From Shinisaurus crocodilurus (taxonomy: Eukaryota > Chordata > Lepidosauria > Squamata > Shinisauridae): a stretch of 64,000 bases of DNA. This document shows positions 1-10,829 of this stretch, piece by piece. The stretch lies in contig CM037877.1 of the NCBI GenBank assembly GCA_021292165.1, forward strand, positions 214,809,350 through 214,873,349. The letters are read 5' to 3'. Below the pieces are notes generated by a model. It worked only from the letters and a program-made list of their open reading frames with translations. It was not told the origin of the DNA and searched no databases. Numbering within the stretch: the stretch's first letter is position 1; each line of letters starts with the position of its first letter. A program made the position numbers and the translations under genes.

Positions 1-78
1 CACAAGGAGCCTTCCCCCCACCCAGCACTTGAAGCAATGTTAGAGGTTTGTGTTATTCACAGTTTCACACCTCTGCAC

Positions 79-80
<2 letters not shown>

Positions 81-119
<39 letters not shown>

Positions 120-124
120 CGCGC
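81..124. repeat. (GT)15 microsatellite with GC-rich tail
   Basis: Fifteen GT units run to 110, then alternating GC/GT to 124. This is a potentially Z-DNA-forming purine-pyrimidine tract. No gene context is visible. Confidence 0.97.
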
Positions 125-1019
125 CCACCACCCCGCTGAAACTCTTCCTCCTCTCCCCAGAACAGTACTGCAAGTTTAGCACACACTGAAATATATACCA
201 TGGGGAAAAAAATGCAACATATAAAAAAGTTGTGATATAACTTGTTTGAAGAAATGTGGGATATAATGGCAGAAATAGCACAAGGAGGTCAGTTTGGGGT
301 GTACATTGTGTGACACGCCGGTGAGCCAGGCATTACAATGATGGTAAAAATCCCTAGTGTAGATCCCGCCCTTAGTCTTAGTCTTCCCCAAAATGGTGAG
401 ATGAATTGTATTTCAATTTCAATGATGTTTCATGGTTTCTAAATTTGCACCTATGCATATGAATTAGCAGATGCAAATCTATATCTTGTTTTGTCCTCCT
501 TTTTTGGTGATGCATTTCCTTCTTTTTGGTGATGCTTAAGTGGCCACCCTAATGCAGCAATACTGTATAGTATATCACCGGTACCCTGAAAAAATACAGG
601 ATACAGATGATGTGGCAGGGAGAGCTTATGTGTACAGCTTGTACATGCAGAGGCTGTGTGGAGAACAACTGTTTCACTCTCAGGTTCCTGCTCTCTCCTG
701 AGACAAAAATATCAGGAGACTTTAGTGATCTGATCAGCTTCTTAAATTTTGATAAACAGCAGCTGTGTAGCAGGGATGGTAGGATGTAGATTGGGACAAT
801 AGAACAGATAATTTAATCAACAACATGTTTGATACATATGTTAATTACAAAAACAAATGAGCTAACTGTTATTGTGAAACAACGAAAGTAACTTTTTAAA
901 AATGGTAATGAATTATTATAACTGCTAACAGTATTTGGTAAGTGTTTCTATAAATGTGAACAGTTCACTAGACAGCATTTTTCTCTTTGGTTTTTATCCT
1001 GGAATATCAAGGTCAATCT

Positions 1020-1023
<4 letters not shown>
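125..1023. other. No recognisable feature
   Basis: AT-rich single-copy-looking sequence. Open frames are 60 to 71 codons and show no motif or exon-like signal. Confidence 0.5.

Positions 1024-1051
<28 letters not shown>
1024..1051. repeat. (CT)n microsatellite
   Basis: An uninterrupted CT dinucleotide run of 14 units. Confidence 0.95.
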
Positions 1052-1055
<4 letters not shown>

Positions 1056-1329
1056 AAAATGAGAATGAAACAAAGTAACAACATTTTTTAAAAGGTCAAT
1101 TTTAAAGAAAGTTGTGCTGAGTAGATAGCTGGCCAATTCTACAAGCATCAGCAGCACCATAGTTTCATGGAATATTTGACAATATTTCAGTGGTCCCTAC
1201 TTGAGAGTGGACAAAATAGAAATGTATGATAATTTCATTTTAGTTTGCAAATCATTCAGACTTGCCCTGCTCGCAATCCCAAATGCGAACGTATTTTTTC
1301 GATGAATATTCCCAAATTCCTAAACTTGT

Positions 1330-1490
1330 GATTGTGTCTGAAAAATGCATCTTTTGAAAAATGTTCACTTTAAAATGTGCATTCCCTCCATCCCCAATAC
1401 ACATTTTTACACTTTAGTCAATGGAAGGGGGGGGAGTACACCACACACTTTGAAAAATGCACATAAAAATGCACACTTTTCCCATTTGAA
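1330..1490. repeat. AAAATGCACA-word repeat region
   Basis: The word aaaatgcac and its reverse-strand relatives (gtgcatttt, acacattttt) recur several times within 160 bases. This suggests a decayed dispersed or minisatellite-like repeat. The family is not recognised. Confidence 0.35.
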
Positions 1491-2393
1491 AGGCACACTA
1501 TTCCTGTTTGAATGAAAAGAAAAATAGGTGGCAAATGGGAGTAGGAGTGAGATGAAGCTATGAAGTGGAGTTTGGAGAATCTCAGTGAACTCGAGCATCC
1601 CTAGGAGAGGGTGGCAGAAGTCTGAACAGATTAGCCTCAGCATGCATTGGCATTGAGCCTGGAACTGGAACAGTTCAAAGGGGTGATGATGATACAACTC
1701 CAGGAGACATTCTGGACTTCTGCTTTATTATTTGAAGCTGCTGGGCTCAGACTGGATGGGTGAGCCTCCTTGTCCCTTCTAGGCAATAGGAAAAAGAGAT
1801 CTGGGCGGCTTTGTCCCATTCAAAATGCATTGGCATGGAGCCTGAAGACCTGGAATAGTTTACAGTGCATGAGATGGTGAGACTGCATGAGCAGTTCAAG
1901 GCTCATGATCCACTTTTCCAACCTGCCTGGCTCAGATATGAGCAGAGATTAAGGAGGCAAGCCATGGTGCCCTCCCTGGCAGAGGTGCAAGGTGATCCTA
2001 GGTACCGTACCTGTCCTGGGGGCATGGAGCAATTTGCACCCCTATTGAGTATGCAATGAAATACATGGCTTTTTCTTCTGTAGTTGGTACCCAAACAGTA
2101 CTGCACAGGTTAATTATTAGGCCTTGCTAAATGCCTAGTGCATGTTCCAGAAGGAGCTTCTTTAATGTACAGGTTCCAAGGGATATTGACCAACTTTCAG
2201 TGAGGTTAGGGTGAAGGGGGTAGCCCTGCTTTAGCACTCACTAGATCCAGATTTTGTAGGTTGAAGGCTTGTACCTGATAATGCCCCCTGGCAGTCTGGA
2301 CTCCAACAAGAAATTGCCAGCAACCTGGAGACTCAGTTGGGCATCAGCTCCAACAGGGAAAACCAGAACGCCAGGAGAAAAAATAGGTTAGGA
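1491..2393. other. Mostly unannotated; one imperfect direct repeat
   Basis: The only structure seen is a direct repeat of about 35 bases, at 1641-1675 and 1823-1860. Both copies start with atgcattggcat followed by a gagcctg core, with a few substitutions and a small indel between them. Open frames of 60 to 96 codons have no recognisable motif. Confidence 0.5.
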
Positions 2394-2534
2394 ACACACA
2401 CACACACACCCCTCCTACTCATTTGGATACACCAGACCAGAAATGTCCTTAGTTCAAGAGAAAAGAACATTTGAAGAGCTACCTTGGATAAGGACATCAC
2501 TGAGAGCATAACCATGTGATTAGCTGCCGCTTTG

Positions 2535-2752
2535 CAAGGAGGTAGCTCAATGACTGAGCACATGCTTTGGATGCAGAAAGTTCCAGGTTTAATCCCTGCA
2601 ATGTCCAGTTAAGAAGGCTCTTAGGCAACATGGCCAGGAAGTACCCCTTACCTGAGACACTGGAGAACCACTGCCAGTTAGAATAGACCGTACTAGGGAT
2701 AGATGGACCAATGGTCTGACTCAGTATAAGGCAGCTACAGATGTTCATATGT
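2535..2752 (+). repeat. tRNA-derived SINE, family B
   Basis: The 5' head has a tRNA-like A box (gtagctcaatgactgagcac) and a B box (ggtttaatccc), the split RNA polymerase III promoter. The body ends with the same 3' block as the copies at 54976-55164 and 55783-55882, around ggtctgactcagtataaggc. The pol III boxes and 3' block are the shared family marks; substitutions show an old copy. It is not a functional tRNA gene. Confidence 0.8.
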
Positions 2753-2839
2753 TTACCTCAAGGGAGAAGCATAATGTCCAAAAGAAGCTTTATATCTCTA
2801 TTTAGGGTCATAGGTTGACACCTTCAGTTGTGCCCAGGG

Positions 2840-2840
<1 letters not shown>

Positions 2841-2927
<87 letters not shown>
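2841..2927. repeat. Compound (TTA)n(TCA)n microsatellite
   Basis: About 14 TTA units are followed by about 15 TCA units. It sits at the 3' tail of the minus-strand SINE that follows, as expected for a microsatellite grown from a SINE tail. Confidence 0.95.
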
Positions 2928-2929
<2 letters not shown>

Positions 2930-3116
2930 CCTTTTCTTCAAGGAGTTCAAGGTGGTGTTCTCCTCACTCCTCTCCTCCTCCCAACAACCCTATAAAGAAG
3001 AGAAATGCCTGGCTCAAGGTCACCCAGTAAGTATTATGACCTCCATGGCTGAGTGGTGATTTGAACTTGGGTCTCTTCCACCCAAGACTCTAACCATTAC
3101 TGCACACTGTTCCCTT
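2928..3116 (-). repeat. Old tRNA-derived SINE, family A-like
   Basis: On the minus strand it reads as a decayed relative of the SINE at 14913-15188. Shared blocks are the ccaagggtcac type motif (here ggctcaaggtcacccagt on +), the lower-case B-box region gaacttgggtctcttcc, and a (TAA)n-type tail at 2841-2927. Divergence is high, so the family call is tentative. Confidence 0.55.
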
Positions 3117-3920
3117 GTAGATCCTTCAGTCTCATTGCATGACTATTCTTTCTTGCTCAGGAACAGAGCAAATAAGCCCTTTGTAGTGCCTATTGAGCCC
3201 CACTGAGCTTTGCAAAGTGCCGTTGTTTCAGGGGCAACTATGGCTAATTCATTATCTGTGTATAGTAGCTGGATGCTGCGGGCAACTTTTCATCCATTGT
3301 GCACTGTACATAAAGTCAAAAACAGCTGCTCTTGTATGGAGCAATCAGTCAAAAGAGTTAACAGCATTCTAATGGAAGCCTCTCTCCATTTCATGTATAA
3401 GAAAGACGTCTTCTTCTCAGCTCTTCTCTCTTGACATGGTGACCTTGTCAGTATTTGTAAGTGGTTAATGGAAAAAGAATAAACAAACAAAACAACAACA
3501 AACAGGACTTGGTTTTCAATCATGTTCTATGCAATGATGACCCTTTTAATTTGTTATCCTCTCTTAACACAATATGCAATATGGTAGCCTTTACAAAATT
3601 AGCTAAGTGCATTTGGTAAGTGCTCTTCATCATTACTGCTGCCCTCCTCTCAGCATTTCATACTTCCTGGTCACTACTACATCACAGTTACTTTATCTTC
3701 TCCAAGGTTCTTTTCTTCATGCCTAGTACCATGGTTTCCCCTCTTCTGCCTGTTTCTGTGATGTGTTTTCTCTTTGTGTTAGAACCTTGTCCATTGTCCC
3801 ACGGTTGCTTGCTCACTTTCAGCTGCTCGGGTGCAAGCAGAGGCTTATGTTGCAACAGCTAAAGTGGCACCCTATCCCTGGCAACAGAGACAGAGATGTG
3901 TATTTTCAGAAATAACCTTT
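3117..3920. other. No recognisable feature
   Basis: Open frames up to 80 codons only. An A/C-rich stretch (aaacaaacaaaacaacaac) lies near 3483. Nothing supports an exon. Confidence 0.5.
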
Positions 3921-4110
3921 TTGTGCGCCACATTTCCTCCAAGGAGCTCTGGATCAGGTATCCTATTTTATCCTCACAACAGCCCAGTGAGACGGGATAG
4001 AAGTGATAGTGACTTGCCTAGGGCCACCTAGTGAGATAATGTGGCTGAGCAGCAACATTTGGTCTTTGCAAACCAAATCTAACATGATCCACTACATCAC
4101 ACTGGCCCTC
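3921..4110 (-). repeat. Old tRNA-derived SINE, family A-like
   Basis: Plus-strand blocks tcctcacaacagcccagtga and gtgacttgcctagggccacc match, in order, the minus-strand layout of the SINE family A copies at 47281-47513 and 52490-52699. The copy is strongly diverged and lacks a clear simple-repeat tail. Confidence 0.5.
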
Positions 4111-5945
4111 CACACCTGCCTTTATAAAGTGTTTCCAATTATTTAACTAGCTGTGGCTGCCATAAGTAACTGCTCATGCAATGAGTCAACTTGTGTAAGC
4201 AGTGTAACAGGGGCATAATTGACTCACACAAGCTTGCCCCTTCCCTTCTGTGAACCGCAATGATTGCACGAACATTTTTGGGTGACAGTTCATTTGATTG
4301 TCTAAACTGAGATCTTCAGGACAGATCCTGTTCTGTGTTTCTCCTATTGCAGATGCTACACTGATAGTTACACAGAATGTGACCTTAACTTTTGTGATTT
4401 TGTATCTTTGGGACCCTTTTTCCAGTGAAAACCAGCAAGAAGCTCTTGCTCCCCTGACTTTTAGGAAACTATACTTTTATGTTCTGCCAAGCTTTGGGCT
4501 GAGCTTTTGTGTGACTCTTCACTGCAGAATTTCCTTGGTTAGTTTTATTGATGAATTGTGTTTCAAATGGTTTGTTTTAAATAAAATGAAGAAATAATTA
4601 GCAATGCTACTGATAATAGGAAAAAAGCTAATTCTGGCTGAAGATTGTGGAGTTTGTCCCAGCACATTTGGGGGTGGACTTCTCGTGGGACAGTTACTGG
4701 TTTCTAAAAAGTGTCCAGAAATATACTCCAGAGTTCCCAGGTCTAGTGTGCTGACACAGATTGATGACATCATTTACTTGGGTCAATGGACCACATATTG
4801 GCCTCCTGCATCCCCACCATAGAGAGAACTCCCTTCATCTGTATATGAGTATGAGGCCAAACTAGATTTGCTCTTAATTACATTAAAAATGTAAATAGCA
4901 GCTCTCTCTTCTGTGGGCAGCATTTAATAGTTAAACTTTAACCCTTTCCTGGCATGCTTCTAACAAAAATCCCCTAATTGCAGTGGATGACACAGCTGTA
5001 TTGGCCCAGCTGAGTATATTGTTGATCCACGTTAGCAAGGGGATCAGTCTAGAAATGATCTTGCAGGTCTGGCTTATTTGAACAACAACTGAAAGATTCA
5101 CCCATTCCTTCCTTCTAATAGATAAGGTCAGAGAAGGACATCCTGGACATAAACATCTATATACAGTCCTCCTTACCATACTGTTATGCAGAAGGCCTAT
5201 AGAGATACCTATGAATTCCTTTGGGGTTACAATATTTTGATGTTTTCTATGGGATGGGTTCAACACTGTGGTTCTGCTGACCCCTTCCCCCCATGCGAAA
5301 CCCCCCAAAACAGATTTTAGGGTGCTGTGGTGGGCTGCAAGGGGGAAGAGAGAGGGAGAAAGTTCAGTCACACTAGCACACTAGCTAGTGTGACATTGGA
5401 TTACTTGTGGCTTACTCTTTTAGAATATCCTTCCAAAGTGTTTTCTGTACTGGATTGTTTTGCTGTTTGTACGATTTCAGAAGCAGCATGAATGCATTAT
5501 GTTATTTCTCCCCATAGGTTTCCCAGATATTTGCATCAATTTGCTACAACCTAACTGTGATAATCCACATTGTGCTGCAGATAATGTACCTTTGTTGGAT
5601 ATTCCCTTAACCTTGTTGAAACGTGGAAGCTTTATCTCTGAGTAGGAAAGATACCAGGGTTTGAATCAAACAGTCTGATCCATCTCTAAAAGCTCCAGAT
5701 GGGGTGGGGGCAATTGACCATCATTGCCCTTGGTTTACACTGTCAGTGCAAATAACAATTTTCCACTGAATTTCAGTGACATTTTAAACATCTATTATTA
5801 CATGCTGTTTTACCTAGATTAAATAAAAGCTACCTTGCCAAATTGCTTCCTTTAACTCTACTTTGTTTCTATCCTACTTAAAATGCTCACAGTGTCAAAG
5901 GGGATTTTATGTAAATTGTTACACTTTGGGTAGTGCTCACAGCAA

Positions 5946-5950
<5 letters not shown>
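4111..5950. other. No recognisable feature
   Basis: The longest open frame is 146 codons on the minus strand (4931-5371). It has no domain, signal peptide or composition that I recognise, and no neighbouring exon-like segment, so it is not called as a gene. No repeat family was identified. Confidence 0.5.

Positions 5951-6002
<52 letters not shown>
5951..6002. repeat. (AAT)n microsatellite
   Basis: About 17 uninterrupted AAT/TAA units. Confidence 0.97.
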
Positions 6003-6006
<4 letters not shown>

Positions 6007-7043
6007 CATCTGACAAAGTTTATTGTATTAAATAGAAGGTTGACAAATCACTTAACCTACTGTACTTGGAAGATTTGGCAATCCTGCTGCTGAAAGCAGA
6101 AAAATAGCACTGATCACTGTGAAATCATAGCTATTCATATGGATGTCGTGTGTAGTATGCAAAAACAACAACAGTAACAAAACACATCTAATGCAATTCA
6201 GCTTTAATAAGTAAATACTTTCTATAATGTAACCATCTCATTACATTCAAGCTAAAACCTCTTTTAAAGTGGAAGAATTTAACTCAGCAGGCTACATGTT
6301 ATAATTTAGACTTTTTGTCCAATAATCTTATAGAAACATCCTTTAGGTTAAAGTTGCATATAAAGTCATAAGCTTCAGCATTAAATATTGTACTGTAGGG
6401 CTTTGTTAGAATTTTGGGCACATTATAATTAGGCAAGATTAAAAAAAAAGAAAGAATTGGGACAAGTTCCAGAAACCTGAGTGATTATGCAGTCCCTTAA
6501 GGAAAACAAAACCCAAAATAGAGCTGGGGACTTGATGAGTCAATACTGTTGAAAGAAACAGATCTGAATGTTACAGAATCTCTACCAAATCAACCAAATC
6601 ATACTTGGCAGGGCCCAATTGAAGCAGAGCTCTACAAGTCAAAGCACTGTAAAGGTTTCCATTCAAAGACAGAACAGGCCTAATTTAGTTCTATTTATGT
6701 GAGTTATGAACAATGATGCCGCCTCCTACATCCAGGTAGTGTCATTCCCAATTTGCTTGAGTTTTCGAAAGACAAGAATGCCGGTATCATAAAATTGGAA
6801 AGTATACCCAAGAAGAAGTTTAGAATCTCTCTTTAGATAAAGTTTAGATAATTGTGTCTGCCCCTAGACAATTATGTGCAGTCTGATCATATGCCTGTTT
6901 GCTCACTAGTAAATGTCACTGACAGTGCAATAGAACTTGGACAACAGTGCCTAGGATTGCAGCCCAGCAGCCCATCCTTGCTTACTCAGAGGTATGTTCC
7001 AATCCAATCTATTCAGTGGTGATAAGTGATCAATGGCAGCCTT
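6003..7043. other. No recognisable feature
   Basis: AT-rich sequence without long open frames. 6951-7015 (cctaggattgcagcccagca...) may be a fragment of the short palindromic repeat at 7044-7136. Confidence 0.45.
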
Positions 7044-7136
7044 AGAGTGTAATCCTATATGTGTATAACCAAAAGTAAGCCTCGTTGAGTTTAATGGGAC
7101 TTACTTCAAGATACTGTAAGTGTATAGGACTGCAGC
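7044..7136. repeat. Short palindromic dispersed repeat (about 90 bp)
   Basis: The ends are imperfect inverted copies: gtgtaatcctatatgtgtat at the left and gtgtataggactgcagc at the right. The core contains gtttaatgggacttactt. Relatives lie at 55246-55335 and 57826-57916. The form is that of a very short MITE; superfamily not assigned. Confidence 0.6.
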
Positions 7137-7143
7137 ATTTGCC

Positions 7144-7144
<1 letters not shown>

Positions 7145-7176
<32 letters not shown>

Positions 7177-7211
7177 TATAATAATAATTATTATTATTAT
7201 TATTATTATTT
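7145..7211. repeat. Back-to-back (AAT)n and (ATT)n microsatellite
   Basis: An AAT run switches through tatata into an ATT run. The two halves are therefore complementary and could fold into one long A/T hairpin. Confidence 0.95.
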
Positions 7212-7821
7212 AAAGAATGGTATTGGTGCAAACCCCACAAATTTCCTTAGATCTTCCCCCCCTCTGCCATTCAGTGTGTTCTCCCCAAACTGTAAATATG
7301 CTCAAGCTTTACCTTGTTTAGTGCAATACATTTTGTACATCTGAATTGTTTTCATGCCCCTTCCCCACGCTCTTTTTTGTGGGATTGGACTTGATAAATT
7401 CTGTCAGTTACTCTAGACAAATTTCAAAATGCGATTACTGACATCATATGCCTCCTTTTATCAATTCAAATCCCTTCTGTCGCAGCTTCATTTTTCCTAA
7501 GTATTTTTCTATTAAAGTTTGTCCACTGCCAAATGGAAATAAACAACCACAAATATCTTTATCGTTGTTAACCCTTATGTTAATGAATCCCACAAAACAC
7601 TTCCTGTTCTTTTCAAACACCATTCTATTCTTGACTTATGATCCCTTAAAACATGTCTGTAGAGAAGCTTCCTTCATTTCTGACTTGGAGGCACAAGATG
7701 CAGCACAAGAAGACAAAAATTATGTTTTCTGTTTTCTATTCATCACCAAGTGAAAACATTTTTTATTCACCCAGGCCTTTTGTTATTTCATTTTTAGCTA
7801 TGTTAATGTGCAGAAATTGTT

Positions 7822-7827
<6 letters not shown>
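7212..7827. other. No recognisable feature
   Basis: Open frames up to 101 codons (7448-7753, +) without recognisable motif. No repeat family identified. Confidence 0.5.

Positions 7828-7857
<30 letters not shown>
7828..7857. repeat. (TA)n microsatellite
   Basis: About 15 TA units. Confidence 0.95.
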
Positions 7858-7859
<2 letters not shown>

Positions 7860-7867
7860 GTATTTTA

Positions 7868-8457
7868 GTCTGCTTTGTTATGAACTGTTTTATTGTGGTG
7901 GTGTTCTATTTTTTAAACTGTGATTTTAATTGTTTGATTAATGGCGCCATCCAGTGTGACTGCCGGTAACCCTCTGAAGTTGGAGGATTACAGGCATCCA
8001 GTCTAGCATGAGAGGAGCGCGGAGGCAAGCATTGCCTCTGCACTTCCCCCACTCTGCAAAAGACATAAGACAGCTGATTTTGGCCGTCTATGTCTTTTGT
8101 CCCTGCTCACAAGGAGGAGGGGCTGAGGCACTGCTGGGATAGTCATATATCAGCGGAACCTCACTCCTCCCCTCCCCCCTTCTTGCCCCCCAGCGCTGTC
8201 TCCGAAGTCGCAACTTTGGAGCTGTAGCCGGAGCGGAAAGAACTGCGCCAGCTGCGGGGGTGGAGGGAGGGTGCTCCTTGGTTGAAGTCCCAGCTGCGAC
8301 CTCAGAGTGCTTTTCCAAGGTTGGAGCTGGGGCTCCGACTTTTCCTATGGCTAGGCAGACAGTGTCTACTGGTCATAGGATTGGCCCTTATTTGATTTTG
8401 TAAACCACGCTGAGAATTTTGGCTTAAGAGCGGTTAATAAACACCTTAAATAAATAA
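7868..8457 (+). mobile_element. L2-like LINE 3' end, split by a 451-bp insertion
   Basis: Two pieces, 7868-7939 and 8391-8457, join into one non-LTR LINE 3' UTR. The left piece is the T-rich stretch ending ttttaattgtttgatt. The right piece carries the typical terminal block gtaaaccacgctgagaattt followed by an A/T-rich aaataaataa tail. The break is an inserted non-autonomous element (7940-8390) flanked by the 7-bp repeat tttgatt. The L2-like assignment rests on resemblance to other squamate LINE ends and is tentative. Confidence 0.5.
7940..8390 (-). mobile_element. Non-autonomous DNA element, CCTATGG family, copy 1
   Basis: A 451-bp element flanked by tttgatt at 7933-7939 and 8391-8397, inserted in an L2-like LINE tail. 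Read on the minus strand it matches 55912-56395 and 50125-50625 in order. Shared blocks are a terminal cctatg...ccatagga palindrome, a gcagctggc..gttctttcc type block, a ggccaaaatcagc block and a cgcctccaacttcagagg type end. It is GC-rich and without coding potential. The superfamily is unknown. Confidence 0.65.
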
Positions 8458-8458
8458 T

Positions 8459-8481
8459 GCACACACACACACACACACACA
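8459..8481. repeat. (CA)n microsatellite
   Basis: Eleven CA units directly after the LINE tail at 8391-8457. Confidence 0.95.
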
Positions 8482-9403
8482 AGTTGTGAAGGATTTTGAT
8501 CAACTCTCTCCCTCTCTCACTATAAAGTCTGCCACCCACACCTCCTGCAATTCCCCTCATCTAGCAGGGGACCAGACTTGAGTCAACATGGATACAATAT
8601 GTCTTGAATTAGTGCATCTGAGACCCAGCAAGGCCCCTGTGAAGACATGTCTTAGGAATGAATCCACTGAGCTGTTATCCTTCTTTACTATACATGTAAT
8701 TTCCTTACTTTGCAAACTATCCTCATTCTAAGTTTTCACAGGTGGAACAGGTGGAATTTAGAACAAAGTTATCTTCAGATCTGTTTATCAGCACAGGAGT
8801 GCTTAGCACAAAGATGTTGAGCTGCAAAATGTTGTCCATTACAGCAACATCTGTTGTTTGTGACTTTTTCATGGCCAAACTTCTGAATTCCTCCACTGGA
8901 AAAGAGCTGCTCTGTTAAAGTAACATCTGTGAATGCTGTATTGAAGGCAAATTTAGCATGATTTTTCACACTTTTTCAGAGTGCAGGTGATCTTGATGCA
9001 ATGCGTACTTAGGCACTTATGCAAAAACTGGATGCAGCAGCAACTGTTTCATTTTCTAAATGGATTTAATTTTTGTTCAAAATGTGCTTCTTCATGCACG
9101 TTTCAGGAGGGCTAAATGTCGGCTCAGTTTGTCCCTGAAAAATAACCTTTGTATTGCTTCAGAGATTCTACTGGTTTCCAGTTATTTAATCAGCATTACC
9201 AAGGTAGCTGAAAAGAAGTGATTGTGATATAAAAGACTGCTCTGAGCTTGGGTTTCTTTTTAAAAATTATCTGACATGCAGTGATTTGACTCTAACCTGG
9301 GGAGTCGGGGTGTGGAATCCAGTGTGTGTGACTTTTCTTTGTTTAAAACAGAAACCTGGAGGAAAACACTAGTGTTTATAAAAATGAGAACATCCCAACC
9401 AGT
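8482..9403. other. No recognisable feature
   Basis: Open frames up to 64 codons. No motif or repeat recognised. Confidence 0.5.
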
Positions 9404-9411
9404 GTCTAAAG

Positions 9412-9529
9412 CAGCCTTCCCCAACCTGGTGTCTTCCAGATGTGTTAGACTACAACTCTCACCATCCCCATGGAGATGATGGGAGTTGTAGTCCAACACT
9501 TCTGGAGGGCAAGAAGTTGGGGAAGGGTG
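9412..9529. mobile_element. hAT-like palindromic MITE with exact 8-bp duplication
   Basis: Terminal inverted repeats are cagccttccccaac and gttggggaagggtg (13 of 14 bases complementary). The exact 8-bp duplication gtctaaag lies at 9404-9411 and 9530-9537. The interior is itself palindromic around agactacaactctcaccatc / gatgggagttgtagtccaac. An 8-bp duplication and C-A-start inverted repeats fit the hAT superfamily. At 118 bp it carries no transposase. Relatives: 24586-24745, 45017-45109, 62773-62842. Confidence 0.88.
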
Positions 9530-9643
9530 GTCTAAAGAAATAAATGCCCAGTTTCCCAAAGCAGTAGGGATTTACTTAAGATTATAAAATACAAACTAAT
9601 GTTTAGGACAAGATCTTGGTTTATATCATGTCTGGCTGGAAAT

Positions 9644-9644
<1 letters not shown>

Positions 9645-9698
<54 letters not shown>

Positions 9699-9702
9699 AG
9701 AA
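9645..9702. repeat. (GAAA)n/(GA)n purine tract
   Basis: GAAA units flank a run of about 17 GA units, giving a 58-base pure purine strand. Confidence 0.96.
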
Positions 9703-10829
9703 ATTAGTTGTTAAGTTAGCAGTAACCTTTGTTGGTTATTCTTACACTAGGTGCACAGTGGGTCTTGTGCATACAATCTAGACATTTTTATAGTTGAAAT
9801 GTTAAAGCTGTGTATACACATTGAAGTTAGTACCATACAAAGGCATTACAAAGTCTACTTATAGGGACTATATATACAACAGATTTTACTTCATACATTC
9901 ATATAAACAAGAAGTCACACATCTTTGCGGTGAGATAAAATGCAGGATTAAATCTGGAATGTCTCCATTAACATCATTGCTCTTGTTCCAGGCTTACTTG
10001 AATGCATTCTGGAAACAAAACCTGGCTCACCAATAAGATTCTTTGTTTCTCAAGTCCCCAAATTCCATTTATTTCAGTGCTAATTCCTCAGACACTTGGC
10101 GTTATGCTTTTAACATATTTCCTCACTGCCCACGGGCAGTGAGAATGTCCAGGAGAGAAGAGAGGCCTATTACTATATATGGCAACAAAACAAAGGCCAG
10201 TTTAAAAAAAAAACAAAAAAAAAACCCTGAACAAACAGGGAAGGAGAAGGAATATTTTCCCCCCTGCTTCCTCTCTCCAGATGTATTAAATAAGAAACAA
10301 AGCTAGTTTCAGCTACTGCTGTTTTATCTCCCTCTACTGGTGATCAGAGGCACCAAGTCATTACGTTCTTCGCTGCCTAGGCACTACATGTATGATCCCT
10401 GCCGCCCGCCCCCAGTTATTATATAATTACACTATATCCCAGTTGGTGACATACTGTCTTTAAAATACCCGGATCAAAGATAGGAACCCAAGGCACAGAG
10501 GGGCTAAGCATTTCTCTAAAGTTACAGAGGAAGCCAGTGCATCGCAATGCAATACTGGAATTACATTTCTTGTTTAGCCCAAAGCCATTTTTCTGCTGGG
10601 ATTTAGGAGTTTATAGTAAACCATAGTTGGTGGCAACAGCATCCAGGTGTCATAGGCTCGTGTGAAGGTCCACCAAGCTGAACCCCAGACCCAGCATAAT
10701 CCTTATGCTGCCTTTCCCTATGCTTTCTTCAGGCACTGGAGAGACCAGCAGGACAAATGGAATAAGGACTGCAGATACATTATGTACACTATTCCAGAAG
10801 AGGATCCTTGTCCCATTATACCTATCATA
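9703..10829. other. Unannotated, containing the donor of a 27-bp duplicated patch
   Basis: There is an interrupted poly-A at 10203-10224. The 27 bases at 10345-10371 recur exactly at 11115-11141 (see the AGAGGAC copy 1 entry). 10468-10545 vaguely resembles a MIR-type SINE core but is too diverged to call. No coding signal. Confidence 0.5.

Noticed and set aside
2815..3030. Poly-leucine/poly-serine open frame
   Set aside because: Direct translation of the (TTA)n(TCA)n microsatellite.
4931..5371. 146-codon open frame on the minus strand
   Set aside because: No domain, no plausible family, no exon-like neighbours, and composition like surrounding non-coding DNA.
7120..7344. Poly-isoleucine/poly-tyrosine open frame
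   Set aside because: Translation of the AAT/ATT microsatellite.
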